DNA from: Chloroflexota bacterium
GTDB lineage: Bacteria; Chloroflexota; Dehalococcoidia; Lucifugimonadales; UBA3495
DNA length: 64,000 nucleotides
Reading direction: 5' to 3'
Assembly (NCBI GenBank): GCA_028874075.1
Contig: JAPPLU010000049.1
Coordinates: 186,412-250,411 of the forward strand
Within the stretch, counting starts at the first letter, position 1; each line of letters starts with the position of its first letter. This document shows positions 34,871-44,233 of the stretch, piece by piece. Under the pieces are notes generated by a model. The model was not told where the DNA came from, did not search any database, and worked only from the letters and a program-made list of their open reading frames with translations. A program made the position numbers and the translations under genes.

Positions 34871-35986
34871 CTACTTGAAGTGCGGAATCACATCCTCGCT
34901 CAGGCACTTGAGCGTGTCCATTACTACTTCCCGCGGCACTGACGCGGTCCAGTTGCATTCGAACATTATCTCGTCCGTCGTGAATGCTTCGCGGAACATG
35001 TGGATCTTTTCCACCACCTCTTCCGGAGTGCCGAAGAGGTTGACCTCCTCGGTGGCTTCGGGACCGGCGCTGCCCGCGTCGGTGCTGCCGATGGCGATGC
35101 GTCCGGCGTAGTAGAGGCGGGCCAGGTTCATCAGGTGTTCCACCCGCTCGTCGGCCTTCTTCTGGGTGTCGGCTACCAGGGTGGGGACCCGCACCACAGT
35201 GGTGGGTTCTCCCTCGTGACCGGCGTCCTGGTAGGCCTTGCGGTAGGCCTTGACGTCCTCGCGCAGAACGGCCGAGCCCCGCAGGTTGTGGGGTGAACTA
35301 CCGGCGCCGATGGCAATCTTGTAGCCCTGCTCGCCCATGGGCACGAAGCTCTCCTGGCTGTCCACCGGCAGCAGCATGGGCAGGGGCTTCTGCACCGGCT
35401 TGGGAATGCTCATGTAGCCCTCGTAGAAGGCGGGGTAGTTGAAGTACTTGCCCTCAAATCCGGAAAACCGGTCTTCGTCCCAAAGCTGCTTGAGCAGGGC
35501 CAGATACTCAAAGAAGTACTCGCGGCGCTCGTCGGAGCCCCTGGTTCGAGCGCCGGGGCCGTAGATGAAGCGTCCCTCGCTGATCTGATCAACGATGGCC
35601 ACCTGTTCCGCAACCTGGAAGGGGTCTTCGGGCTGGAGGTTGTCGAAGGCGTACCGCTCGTGGGGCAGGGCCCGTTCCGATACGGTCTCGCCGGGCAGGC
35701 GAAGCGTAGGACGGTGGATGGAGGTGCCAATCCGGATGTTCCTGGTGTGGTTGGCGACGATGGCGGACAACATGATGGGCTGGGGGTCCATGCTGCCCTG
35801 GATGGAAAAGTGGCTGCCGCCGAACCAGACGTAATCCCAACCGGCGTCCTCTATGTGGTCGATTTCCTTGAAGTTCTGCTTGTAAGCCGCGGCTTCCTGG
35901 AGTTTTCCGCCCTGGTATTCGGGGTCCCAGGGAACCTTGCCGCCATCGTAGATGGCGTTCCACGTGGTAAACAGTCCAAAGTCCAT
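34871..35986 (-). CDS. Luciferase-like flavin-dependent monooxygenase
   Basis: A 371-residue TIM-barrel flavin enzyme, a distant paralog of the one at 31154-32344. Characteristic segments: MDFGLFTTWNAIYDGGKVP, DYVWFGGSHFSIQGS, ANHTRNIRIGTSIHRPTL, EQVAIVDQISEGRFIYGPGA and FGTPEEVVEKIHMFREAF. The catalytic substrate is unknown. The gene stands alone, transcribed toward the AT-rich island and away from the DUF1800 gene. GGAGG lies upstream of the start. Confidence 0.9.
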   Translation of the reverse strand: MDFGLFTTWNAIYDGGKVPWDPEYQGGKLQEAAAYKQNFKEIDHIEDAGWDYVWFGGSHFSIQGSMDPQPIMLSAIVANHTRNIRIGTSIHRPTLRLPGETVSERALPHERYAFDNLQPEDPFQVAEQVAIVDQISEGRFIYGPGARTRGSDERREYFFEYLALLKQLWDEDRFSGFEGKYFNYPAFYEGYMSIPKPVQKPLPMLLPVDSQESFVPMGEQGYKIAIGAGSSPHNLRGSAVLREDVKAYRKAYQDAGHEGEPTTVVRVPTLVADTQKKADERVEHLMNLARLYYAGRIAIGSTDAGSAGPEATEEVNLFGTPEEVVEKIHMFREAFTTDEIMFECNWTASVPREVVMDTLKCLSEDVIPHFK

Positions 35987-36258
35987 GCTCGCCCCTCCTG
36001 TTTCACATTGCGATCGCAGTGGTGTGTTGAATGGATGATAGCCCGACTGGCAACCATCGTCAACGGCGCATTTTGCGCAGATATGGCTTGTCCCGCGACT
36101 GATTCAAGCCAAGGGCGTGACTCAACGTTGACAATGGGTGCAACGGTCAAGATAATAGCTCGCAATGGCTTCCCGTAGAAACGGGGAGGTGGTTTGCCCT
36201 ATTCCAATCCGGCAAGGGATTGCCCCGATATTTGGCTGCAACTGCAATCAGGAGGAAT

Positions 36259-37650
36259 ATGGCTGAAGATATTGCATTGATGGCTCACCTTATGCGCCGC
36301 GCCGGCTTCGGCGCAACCCGCGAGGAACTGGAGGAACGGGCCGAGAAGGGCTACGACGCTACCGTCGAGGAACTGCTGGACCCGGATTCGGTGGTTGGCG
36401 CCGACCGCCTGGAGTTCCTGCGCTACCATCCTTCTTTTTGGAAACCCTTCACGTCCCCGGGCATGGGCGCCGCCACCTGGGTGCACAACCTGATGAACAC
36501 GGAACGGGTACTGGAAGAGAAGATGGTGCTGTTCTGGCACCATGTTTTCGCCACCGGCGGATCCAAGCTGGACCACTGGCACGAAATGGTCAACCAGATA
36601 GATATGTTCCGCAATTACGGTATGGGAAATTACCGGGACCTGCTGGTGGAGCTGGCCAAGAATCCGGCAATGATTTACTGGCTGGACAACTGCGATAACC
36701 ATTCCTATGCCGTGAACGAGAATTGGGGCCGCGAGCTGCTGGAACTGTTCAGCATGGGTGTGGGCAACTACACTGAGGACGACGTGCGGGAGTGCTCCCG
36801 GGCCTTTACTGGCTGGACAATCGCCGCCGCCATTCCGCGCCAGGCCCACGGGCGCTATAACTGGGAGTTCGAGTACCAGGAAGAAGACCACGACGAAGGC
36901 GAGAAGACCTTCCTGGGCCATACGGGCAACTTTAACGGCGAGGACATCATTGATATTGTCTGCGCCCAGCCGGCCACGGCCCGGTTCGTTGCCCGCCACC
37001 TGTACAACTTCTTCGTGGCCGACGAGCCGCAGGTCCCATCCTGGCTGGACGTACCGCCCAGGGATCCGGAGGCCATTGACACCCTGGCTAAGGCCTTTGT
37101 CGACTCGGGATACGAAATGACGGCAGTGCTGCGGGTATTGTTCAAGTCCGACTTCTTCAAGGAAGCCCGTTTCGCCAAGATCAAGAGTCCCGCCGAGGTG
37201 ATGGTGGGAACACTGCGCATGGTGGGCGGTTACAAGTTCCCAGCCCCGGGCATCGGCAACCTGTCCAAGGAAGCGGGTTACATGGGCCAGGAGCTGCTGA
37301 ATCCCCCCAGCGTGGAGGGCTGGCACACCGGCTCGGAGTGGATTAACAGCGGCACCCTGATGAAGCGAATCAACTTTGTGGCCGATCGCATTGGCGACGT
37401 CAACAAGCCCGGCGTTCGGGCCATCGTCAACCGCCTGAAGGCGCGGGGCGACCTGGAGCCGGAAGAGTTCGTGGACGCTTGCCTGGATCTGATGGGGCCC
37501 ATGATCGTGCAGGACGACAACCGTCAGCAACTGGTCAACCACGCGCGCGAGACGGGAACCCTTACCTGGGGCGATGAAGCCCAGGCCAGCGCCCGGGTAG
37601 GCGAGATGCTCCAGTTAGTTGTATCTTTGCGCGAATACCAGTATGCTTAA
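36259..37650 (+). CDS. DUF1800 family protein
   Basis: A 463-residue member of the DUF1800 family. Landmarks: HLMRRAGFGATREELEE at the N-terminus, EEKMVLFWHHVFATGG, NENWGRELLELFSMGVGNYT, and EDDVRECSRAFTGWT. The ATG at 36259 has AGGAGG very close upstream (three bases), and the longer frame starts in non-coding sequence. The family is nearly always encoded next to DUF1501, as here, and is thought to be exported with it. No signal peptide can be seen in this protein. The biochemical role is not established. Confidence 0.88.
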   Translation: MAEDIALMAHLMRRAGFGATREELEERAEKGYDATVEELLDPDSVVGADRLEFLRYHPSFWKPFTSPGMGAATWVHNLMNTERVLEEKMVLFWHHVFATGGSKLDHWHEMVNQIDMFRNYGMGNYRDLLVELAKNPAMIYWLDNCDNHSYAVNENWGRELLELFSMGVGNYTEDDVRECSRAFTGWTIAAAIPRQAHGRYNWEFEYQEEDHDEGEKTFLGHTGNFNGEDIIDIVCAQPATARFVARHLYNFFVADEPQVPSWLDVPPRDPEAIDTLAKAFVDSGYEMTAVLRVLFKSDFFKEARFAKIKSPAEVMVGTLRMVGGYKFPAPGIGNLSKEAGYMGQELLNPPSVEGWHTGSEWINSGTLMKRINFVADRIGDVNKPGVRAIVNRLKARGDLEPEEFVDACLDLMGPMIVQDDNRQQLVNHARETGTLTWGDEAQASARVGEMLQLVVSLREYQYA

Positions 37651-37719
37651 CTGCGAAAATTTGTAACTTGTCGCCGACCCGGCAAAAATCGAGCGGTTTG
37701 GCCAGCGAGGAGATAGGAG

Positions 37720-38847
37720 ATGACCAGCAACAAGAAAGACCCGGTTTTGGTAGTACTGCAGCTTTCCGGCGGGAATGACTATCTGAACACCGTCATCCCG
37801 TACACCGACCCCCTGTACAAGGACAACCGCCCCACGGTGGGCATTGCCGACGAGGAGATTATCCGCATCAACGACGAGCTGGGTTTCCACCCCAGCATGA
37901 AGGTGATGCAGGAGATCTTTGACCGTGGCGAACTGGCCGTTATCCACGGCGTGGGCTACCCCGACTCCCCGCGGTCGCACTTCCGTTCTATGGATATCTG
38001 GCACACCTGTGAGCCGGACAAGGTGGGCACTGAGGGCTGGCTGGGCCTGGCCGCCCGGGATATTGACCCCCGTAAGGAAAACGTGGTTACCACCGTCAGC
38101 ATGGGTCCCAGCATGTTCCGCGCCGTGTCCGTGCCCGGTGTTCCCGTGGCCGCCGTCGACGGGCTGGACAGTTACGGCCTGCTCACCGGCATTTCCAGCG
38201 AAGAACAGCGGCTGAAGATTCTGGACCGCTTCACCCAGATGTACACTCCCACCATCGGCAGCGGCGCCGTGATGGAATTCCTGGGCGAAACGGGCCTGGA
38301 AGCCATGCAGGGCGCCGACATCCTGAAGGTGGCGCCGGGCATGTACTCGTCCACCGTTGAGTACGCGGATACCCCCATTGCCCGCAAGCTGAAGGACGTG
38401 GCCCGCATTCACCTGGCCGACTTGGGTACTCGCATATTCTACTGCGACTACGGCAGCTTTGACTCCCACGCCAACCAGGTTGGCATGCACGCCGGCCTGT
38501 GGAGCGACGTTTCCGCCGCGGTGGGCGACTTTTTTGCCGACCTGAAAGAGCACGATGCCGCGGACAACGTGGTTATGATCATGTTTTCCGAGTTCGGCCG
38601 CCGAGTACGGGACAACGGGTCCGGCACCGATCACGGCGCGGCCGGCGCGGCCTTCGCCCTTGGCGAACCGGTTAGGGGAGGCTTCTACGGTGAGTATCCT
38701 TCCCGACGGGCCGAAGACCTGTCGCAGGGCGACCTGGCGCCCAACCTGGACTTCCGCGGCTTCTACACCACCGTGCTGGAAGACTGGATGGGCCTGGACG
38801 CCAAGCCGATTGTGAAGGGCGAGTTCGAGAAACCCAAATTCCTTTAG
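37720..38847 (+). CDS. DUF1501 family protein (sulfatase-like fold)
   Basis: A 375-residue protein starting MTSNKKDPVLVVLQLSGGND with GGAGATAGGAG upstream. The segments LQLSGGNDYLNTVIPY, YPDSPRSHFRSMDIWHT, TRIFYCDYGSFDSHANQ and MFSEFGRRVRDNGSGTDHG are diagnostic of DUF1501, related to alkaline phosphatase/sulfatases; the FSEFGRR and TDHG parts carry the putative metal ligands. Relatives often have a Tat signal, but none is present here. It is paired with the DUF1800 gene 69 bases upstream, and a strong terminator follows. Confidence 0.88.
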   Translation: MTSNKKDPVLVVLQLSGGNDYLNTVIPYTDPLYKDNRPTVGIADEEIIRINDELGFHPSMKVMQEIFDRGELAVIHGVGYPDSPRSHFRSMDIWHTCEPDKVGTEGWLGLAARDIDPRKENVVTTVSMGPSMFRAVSVPGVPVAAVDGLDSYGLLTGISSEEQRLKILDRFTQMYTPTIGSGAVMEFLGETGLEAMQGADILKVAPGMYSSTVEYADTPIARKLKDVARIHLADLGTRIFYCDYGSFDSHANQVGMHAGLWSDVSAAVGDFFADLKEHDAADNVVMIMFSEFGRRVRDNGSGTDHGAAGAAFALGEPVRGGFYGEYPSRRAEDLSQGDLAPNLDFRGFYTTVLEDWMGLDAKPIVKGEFEKPKFL

Positions 38848-38870
38848 TCACCAGACCTGATTGATCAACA

Positions 38871-38905
38871 GGGGCCAGCGTCTGAATTCAGACGGCTGGC
38901 CCTTT
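38871..38905 (+). terminator. Rho-independent-like terminator after DUF1501 gene
   Basis: GGGCCAGC and GCTGGCCC arms enclose the palindrome GTCTGAATTCAGAC with a single bulged G, followed by TTTAATTAA. It ends the DUF1800/DUF1501 transcript. Confidence 0.8.
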
Positions 38906-38931
38906 AATTAATGTGGGAGGCGCAGCCAAGT

Positions 38932-39981
38932 ATGGTAACAAGAGTGGTAGCTGGCAGGACCTTCGACTTCAGCCATGCCATGGGCCGCGGCGCCGTGGCC
39001 GGCATGGGTTTCAATTACGGCAACGCAATGTTCATAGATGCCGAGGGCATGGTCTACGTGGTGAGCCGAGGGGCCGAGTTCGTTACCGGCGTCCCCTGGA
39101 ACCGCACCGCCCGGGGCGCCCGGGTGGGCAAGTTCAACGTGGGCATTCGGTCCGGAGATGAGGAATACTTCGGCGACTTCGGCAAGACCGGAGACGGCTA
39201 CGGCGAGTTTATGTGGCCTACTGCGGTGGCCCTCGATTCCAAGGGGACCATTTACGTAACTGACGAGTGGCTGAACAAGGTAAGTGTCTGGAACAACAAC
39301 TGGGAACTGGTAACGGAGTGGGGCGTCGTTGGCTCCGGTGAAGGCGAGTTTGACGGCCCCGCCGGCATTATCTGCGACGGGGACGATAACCTGTTGATAG
39401 TGGACTCTCGCAACCACCGGATCCAGAAGTACACCGGAGAGGGACGCTACCTGTCCAGCTTCGGAGCTCCGGGCAGCGGCGACGGCGAGTTCAACACCCC
39501 ATGGGGCATAACCCTGGACGAAGAGGGTTACATCTACGTGGCCGACAGCAATAATGATCGTGTCCAGAAGTTCACCCCCGGCGGAGTTTACGTGGCCCAG
39601 TTCGGCAGCCCCGGTAGCGGCCGGGGTGAACTGAGCCGGCCGTCGGACGTAGCTGTGGACCCCGATGGCGATGTCTACGTCTGCGACTGGGGCAATGACC
39701 GCGTACAGGCCTATGACGCCACGGGCCGATTCTTCACCAGCTTCGAGGGCGACGCTCGGGAGCTTACTCCGTGGTCGGCGCAGGTGGTTGAAGTCAACCC
39801 GGAGGCAGTGAAGAAGCGCCGGGAGGTCAAGGACATCACAGTTGAGTGGCGGCTGCAGATGCCCCGGGCCGTGGACTTCGACGCCCACAACAACCGGCTG
39901 CTGATAATGGACACCCAGCGCAACCGCATCCAGATCTACAACAAGCTGAAGGACTATACCAGTCCGGCGCGGAATTTGTAG
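38932..39981 (+). CDS. NHL-repeat beta-propeller protein
   Basis: A 349-residue protein of tandem NHL-type repeats (units such as PWGITLDEEGYIYVADSNND then RVQKFTPGGVYVAQFGSPGS, spaced about 47 residues), predicted to fold as a six-bladed propeller. There is no signal peptide. The ATG at 38932 has GGGAGG 11 bases upstream; the ATG at 38911 sits inside the preceding terminator's tail. Such propellers mostly bind proteins or ligands, and some are peptidyl-amidating or streptogramin lyase relatives. No catalytic residues could be assigned. Confidence 0.85.
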   Translation: MVTRVVAGRTFDFSHAMGRGAVAGMGFNYGNAMFIDAEGMVYVVSRGAEFVTGVPWNRTARGARVGKFNVGIRSGDEEYFGDFGKTGDGYGEFMWPTAVALDSKGTIYVTDEWLNKVSVWNNNWELVTEWGVVGSGEGEFDGPAGIICDGDDNLLIVDSRNHRIQKYTGEGRYLSSFGAPGSGDGEFNTPWGITLDEEGYIYVADSNNDRVQKFTPGGVYVAQFGSPGSGRGELSRPSDVAVDPDGDVYVCDWGNDRVQAYDATGRFFTSFEGDARELTPWSAQVVEVNPEAVKKRREVKDITVEWRLQMPRAVDFDAHNNRLLIMDTQRNRIQIYNKLKDYTSPARNL

Positions 39982-40024
39982 GCCAACCAAGGAATTGCAC
40001 GAAGATTCAGTAGTGAGCAAAATT

Positions 40025-40053
40025 GCAGGGGCAGGTCTTTGACTTGCCCCTAT
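40025..40053. repeat. Intergenic palindrome GCAGGGGCAGGTC..ACTTGCCCCTATA
   Basis: Arms GGGGCAAG-type (GGGGCAGGT, ACTTGCCCC) around CTTTG, after the NHL gene. Member of the dispersed GGGCRGG family. Confidence 0.6.
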
Positions 40054-40159
40054 ATTCTTGGCCTTTGTGTTGATGGCTTGGATATAGGGTTAAGGGGGGT
40101 AGCAAACTAACCCCTGCAAATTTCTTGCCTCTTTGTCAATGTTCCGGCATTTAGGGAAA

Positions 40160-40182
40160 GGGTAGGTTGGAAACCCACCCAT
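40160..40182. repeat. Intergenic palindrome GGGTAGGTTGGAAACCCACCC
   Basis: Arms GGGTAGGTT and AACCCACCC, one mismatch. It lies just before the Abhydrolase_10 stop codon, between convergent genes. Confidence 0.55.
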
Positions 40183-40194
40183 ACAACGGTCTCC

Positions 40195-42174
40195 CTAATC
40201 ATCATCCGCCGCCACCGGCGCCCTTTTGGTTGACAAAGCATCGTAGCGCTGGGCGGCCTGCTCAGTTACCGTGTCCAAGTCCTCGGCCAGCATGTACCTG
40301 GCGTCAATGAGGACCTGGGCGGCCTGTCTCACCTCGTTCAGGAAATCCTCTTTTGAGGCGTAGCGTTCCTCGATGGACGGGCGTGGGTCGCCGGTGGCCT
40401 CGCGTTCTTCTCTGGTGGCTGGGAAGGGGATGGTGGAGCCGATCTGGGGCATTATCTGGCCGGGAGCTCCGCTGTCCGGGTGGCGCAGGTTCCAGCCGGC
40501 GTAGGTGGCTAGGGGTACCGTCAGGTCGGGCAGGCGGATTCCGGTTACCTCGTTGCCGTCCGCATCAACCGCAGGCACGAAGTTGGGGTAGGGTTCATGA
40601 CTGGACGGGGCCGGCTGCACCAAGCCGTTGTGGGCCTCAGGGCCGTAGTCGGCTCGGTGAACGTGCTTCAGCACTTCAGGAAAGTTGACCCCGGGGATAG
40701 ACCTGAATGTTGCCTCTAGTTCCGGCGCGGGCACGGCCGTCCCGTCGTCCAGTCGTGGGTGTCGGCTAGCGGGTGGTTCAACACCGTCAATGGCCCAGCG
40801 TTCCACGTTTTTCAAAGCTGCCCGCAGCAGGAGCCGGTAGTCCACGGAGTTGTCCAGCTGCTGGCCTTTGGGACCTTCCCGCACGTCCACGTCGAACAGG
40901 TTTAGCTGGCCGGGGCCGTGCTGGGTACCGGCGTATTGGTAGATGCGCACGTTTTCCGATGGTTCCAGGTCTGCGTTTCCGTCCATGGTGGTGTGGATCA
41001 AGGAGGCATGGCCGCTCCAGTATTCCGCCGACGTGTTGGTCAACAGGATCCTGGGGGTCTTACCGGCGGCGTCCAGGCGGGCCAGCAGCCCGTCGGTGCG
41101 GCCCGAATCCGGGTCGGTCTGCAGGGTGTCGTGGAAGGGGAAACTACGCCCCGCCGACGGACGAGCGGGAGTGGAGGGCTGGCCGAAGCGCTGGTTCATC
41201 TCGCCGCGACCGCTGCCGGCCACCAGGGGAATCAGGCCCTCGAACACGGGCCGATCTTCCTCGTCCTGGGTCAGCCCGCAGTACAGGAAGCGGCGCAGGA
41301 ACCCACCGGACTGGGAACGGCCAAAGGTGAAGGCATGCTCAATTTCGCCGGCGCAGGGGTTGCCCGCCTCCGACGAGCCGTACCGCAGGAAGGACACCAG
41401 GTCCCGGGGGGCCAGCATTCCCATGCCCACCACTTCGGCTCCGGTGGTAGTGTAGGTGATTTCGTACACCTTGCCCGGCTGGAAACCGGCGGCCAAGTAC
41501 ACCGAGCGGCTGTCGGCCACCACTTCCTCGCCGTCAAGGCGAGCGAAGGTCCACCGGTCGCGGGGGATAACTTCGGCCGGGCCGTCCTGGTACTCCCGCA
41601 CCACCAGGGTGGCGTCCGCCTCATTGATGTCGGCGGCGGGATGGGGCTTGTGCAGCCGGTCGGCCAGGGTGTGAGTGTGGTTGACGGCGTGGGGCTGGAA
41701 GCCGATGGCGATACGGCCGGATATGGAGGAACCGTCGGAGTTCAGCGCCTCGGGCACATAGGCCTTGACCAGCCCGGGAGTGTTGGGGGGTACATCGTAC
41801 TGCCAGCCGCACCAGGCCACCGTGTAGCCGTGGCGCATGAGAAAGCCGTTGCCGGCGCCCAGACGCTGGCCGGCACTGTTCAGGTTGGTGAGAATGGTGG
41901 GGTTGCCCCGGTTTACCACGTCGAAGACGATGCGGTGGCTGCCCCGGGTTGTGTCTTCGGGTTGCAGGATGGTGAAGTCGGCGGAGCAATGGACCCGTCC
42001 CGCCGCATCCCGAGGAGCCAGCTTGATGTCGGTGATGACCTCGTTGGCCGGATGGTTGGGGTCGACGGCCAGGTGGACGATACCGTCAATCTGCCGGTAG
42101 GGCCCGGTGTCGCCGAAAACGACGCCGCCGGCGAAGGGTCGGATGGAGTGTACTTCCAGTCGGGTGACTGCCAT
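40195..42174 (-). CDS. Abhydrolase_10 family alpha/beta hydrolase
   Basis: A 659-residue protein of the alpha/beta hydrolase domain family Abhydrolase_10. The nucleophile elbow is FGRSQSGGFLRRF. Other family segments are RIVFDVVNRGNPTILTN, MRHGYTVAWCGWQ, LVSFLRYGSS and YSGHASLIHT-like WSGHASLI. It has no signal peptide and is presumably cytosolic. A paralog lies at 57915-59912. The substrate is unknown; the family is abundant in Chloroflexota and Alphaproteobacteria that degrade complex organics. A hairpin separates it from the upstream cupin gene. Confidence 0.85.
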   Translation of the reverse strand: MAVTRLEVHSIRPFAGGVVFGDTGPYRQIDGIVHLAVDPNHPANEVITDIKLAPRDAAGRVHCSADFTILQPEDTTRGSHRIVFDVVNRGNPTILTNLNSAGQRLGAGNGFLMRHGYTVAWCGWQYDVPPNTPGLVKAYVPEALNSDGSSISGRIAIGFQPHAVNHTHTLADRLHKPHPAADINEADATLVVREYQDGPAEVIPRDRWTFARLDGEEVVADSRSVYLAAGFQPGKVYEITYTTTGAEVVGMGMLAPRDLVSFLRYGSSEAGNPCAGEIEHAFTFGRSQSGGFLRRFLYCGLTQDEEDRPVFEGLIPLVAGSGRGEMNQRFGQPSTPARPSAGRSFPFHDTLQTDPDSGRTDGLLARLDAAGKTPRILLTNTSAEYWSGHASLIHTTMDGNADLEPSENVRIYQYAGTQHGPGQLNLFDVDVREGPKGQQLDNSVDYRLLLRAALKNVERWAIDGVEPPASRHPRLDDGTAVPAPELEATFRSIPGVNFPEVLKHVHRADYGPEAHNGLVQPAPSSHEPYPNFVPAVDADGNEVTGIRLPDLTVPLATYAGWNLRHPDSGAPGQIMPQIGSTIPFPATREEREATGDPRPSIEERYASKEDFLNEVRQAAQVLIDARYMLAEDLDTVTEQAAQRYDALSTKRAPVAADDD

Positions 42175-42203
42175 GAGCCTGACCTCCAGATCCGGATATG
42201 AAA

Positions 42204-42231
42204 AACCGGCGCCGGTTTGCCGGCGCCGGTT
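42204..42231 (-). terminator. Perfect 12-pair hairpin between cupin and hydrolase genes
   Basis: AACCGGCGCCGG (42204-42215) and CCGGCGCCGGTT (42220-42231) with loop TTTG. It follows the cupin stop on the minus strand and precedes the hydrolase, so it may end or attenuate transcription. Confidence 0.7.
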
Positions 42232-42248
42232 GCCTGTACGGGTGAAGC

Positions 42249-42587
42249 CTAGTCCTCCAGGTGGATAGTTACCGTTACGCGGGGGGTGTCGCTGACCACG
42301 GCGGTAGTATGGCCGTCGCCGGTGGTGTCCTCGGCCAGGTTGACGTCCCCGGGGCCCAGGCGGAACTTGGTGCCATCGCGCAGGCCAATTTCACCTTCGC
42401 CGGACAAGGTGATGACGTACTGGCGGCGGGGAGCAACGTGCCAGTCGCTGAACCGGCCCACCTCAGCGGCGCGGAAGACCACGCCCTTGGCGTCGTGCAG
42501 GTCGGTAAAGTCGGGGCGGGACTCCCAGTCCAGTTCCTCGATGTGGGTATGGCCGTCGTCGCCGGTGTACAGTCGGATGAAATTCAT
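42249..42587 (-). CDS. Cupin-domain protein
   Basis: A 112-residue single-domain cupin. The fold is suggested by HVAPRRQYVITLSGEGEIGL and GPGDVNLAEDTTGDGHTT. It retains His in the first motif (DWHVAP) and GDGH in the second, so a metal could be bound. Such small cupins act as ligand-binding or isomerase-type proteins. It is transcribed before the Abhydrolase_10 gene but separated from it by a strong hairpin. Substrate unknown. Confidence 0.8.
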   Translation of the reverse strand: MNFIRLYTGDDGHTHIEELDWESRPDFTDLHDAKGVVFRAAEVGRFSDWHVAPRRQYVITLSGEGEIGLRDGTKFRLGPGDVNLAEDTTGDGHTTAVVSDTPRVTVTIHLED

Positions 42588-42703
42588 TGGTTAGCCTCCG
42601 GTTGATTTTTTGATACTTGGGAAGGTTCTTTCCGTCAAGCCGGGAAGATTGTGCGTCCTGTCTGATTTTTCTCCCAACAGAGAACACCCCATCGGGACTG
42701 TCT

Positions 42704-44122
42704 CTACTCCTCCGGGCTTATCGCTTCAAGCCTCCGCTTGATGGACTGCATGAAGGCGCTGGATTCGGCGCCGTCGTTGATGCGGTGGTCGAAGGACATG
42801 CACAGGTTCATCATCGACCGGATGGCGATGGCATCGTTGATGATGACGGGGCGCTTCTGCACCGCCTCGGTAGTCATTATGGCAGCCTGGGGGTAGTTGA
42901 TGATGGGCTGGGATATCACGGAACCCAGAACGCCGGTGTTGTTCAGGGTGAAGGTGCCACCCTGCACGTCGTCCAGGGTCAGCTTGTTGTCCCGGGCCCG
43001 CTGGGTCAGGTCGGCTACGGCGTGGGCCAGGCCGGAGAGGCTGAGACGGTCGGCGTTATGGATGACGGGCACCACGAGGCCGTTGGGCGCGGCCACGGCC
43101 AGGCCGATGTTCAGGCGGTTCTTGAGGATAATCTTGTCGCCGCCCCAGGTGGCGTTGAAGGTGCGGTTCTCTTTGAGCGTCTCCACCAGGGCCTGGAGAA
43201 TGAAGGGCAGGTAGGTAAGGTCCACGCCCTCCCGTTGGCGGAATGACTGGCGCATTGCCGTACGGACCGCCACCAGGCCGGTAACGTCCACCTCCACCAT
43301 GCTCCAGGCGTGGGGTATCTGGCTCACGCTGCGCACCATGGCCTCGGCAATCATACGGCGCACCGGGGTCAGGGGGATGTGTTCCTCGTCGCCTTCCGTG
43401 GTCGTGTCGCGACCGGCGGCAACGGCAAGTCCCTCGACCAGTTCCGAAAGAGAGGAACCCGCAGCGCGGGTCTCCAGGTGTTTCAGCACATCGTCGCGGG
43501 TAATGCGGCCGCCCATGCCGGTGCCGGTGACCAGGGACAGGTCAACGTCGTGCTCTCTGGCTAAACGGCGTACGGCGGGGGAGAGGCGACGGCGAGCATC
43601 GCCGTTGGGCGTGGTGACTACCGGGGTTGCAATGGCGACTTGGGCCTCCAGGGAGGCTGCCAGTGCGGCGGCGGCCTGCTCCGGTGGGGGCAACGGCGGA
43701 CTGTCGTCCCCGGCGCCGCCTCCCGTGGGCCCCACCATGGTGGCGGAGGTGTTCAGGTAGCCGATGCGGCTGACCGGCGGGGCGGCGGGCGCTTCCTTGG
43801 CCGGCTCCGCCGCGGGCTCAGGTTGAACGGGAGGGGCAGGAGCCTCGACAGGTTCAGTTTGTGCGGTTTGCGATGCGGGGCTGTCGGAGGTTTCCACCTC
43901 GGCGAGGGGAGCGCCCATGGGGATGGTCTCCCCTTCCTCGGCCAGGATTTTGACCAGGGAGCCATCCACGGGGGACGGGACTTCCATGGTTACCTTGTCA
44001 GTTACGACTTCCACCAGGGGCTCGTAGCGTTCTATCCGGTCGCCCGGTTTTTTCAGCCACTTGCCGATGGTGCCTTCGACGACGGACTCGCCGACGTGGG
44101 GAAGTTCTATAGTCTGGGCCAA
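42704..44122 (-). CDS. 2-oxoacid dehydrogenase E2, dihydrolipoyl acyltransferase
   Basis: A 472-residue E2 core enzyme that moves the acyl group from E1 to CoA. The N-terminal lipoyl domain carries K43 in VTDKVTMEVPS. A Pro/Ala-rich linker follows, then a subunit-binding domain (LSPAVRRLAREHDVD, GTGMGGRITRDDVLKHL) and the catalytic domain ending SFDHRINDG with His446 and Asp450. It is third in an E1-alpha, E1-beta, E2 operon. The similarity pattern (PHVGESVVEGTIGKWLKKPG) suits a branched-chain or general 2-oxoacid complex. No E3 gene is in the window. Confidence 0.9.
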   Translation of the reverse strand: MAQTIELPHVGESVVEGTIGKWLKKPGDRIERYEPLVEVVTDKVTMEVPSPVDGSLVKILAEEGETIPMGAPLAEVETSDSPASQTAQTEPVEAPAPPVQPEPAAEPAKEAPAAPPVSRIGYLNTSATMVGPTGGGAGDDSPPLPPPEQAAAALAASLEAQVAIATPVVTTPNGDARRRLSPAVRRLAREHDVDLSLVTGTGMGGRITRDDVLKHLETRAAGSSLSELVEGLAVAAGRDTTTEGDEEHIPLTPVRRMIAEAMVRSVSQIPHAWSMVEVDVTGLVAVRTAMRQSFRQREGVDLTYLPFILQALVETLKENRTFNATWGGDKIILKNRLNIGLAVAAPNGLVVPVIHNADRLSLSGLAHAVADLTQRARDNKLTLDDVQGGTFTLNNTGVLGSVISQPIINYPQAAIMTTEAVQKRPVIINDAIAIRSMMNLCMSFDHRINDGAESSAFMQSIKRRLEAISPEE

Positions 44123-44143
44123 GGTTTCACCATCTCCGGTATA

Positions 44144-44228
44144 GGTTTTCGATCAATCCACGAATATGCACGAAATTACTTTAATGATATGTAACCGAAT
44201 TTGTGGGTGTTCGTGTCCCTTCGTGGAT
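44144..44228. repeat. Intergenic inverted repeat ATCCACGAA..TTCGTGGAT
   Basis: ATCCACGAA near 44155 and TTCGTGGAT near 44220 face each other across an AT-rich centre that contains ATGCACGAAATT and GTTCGTGTC. It lies between the E1-beta and E2 genes of one operon and so would be transcribed. Confidence 0.5.
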
Positions 44229-44233
44229 CATCT

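Noticed and set aside
36199..37542. Minus-strand open frame of about 450 codons
   Set aside because: It is opposite the DUF1800 gene, which is clearly the coding strand.
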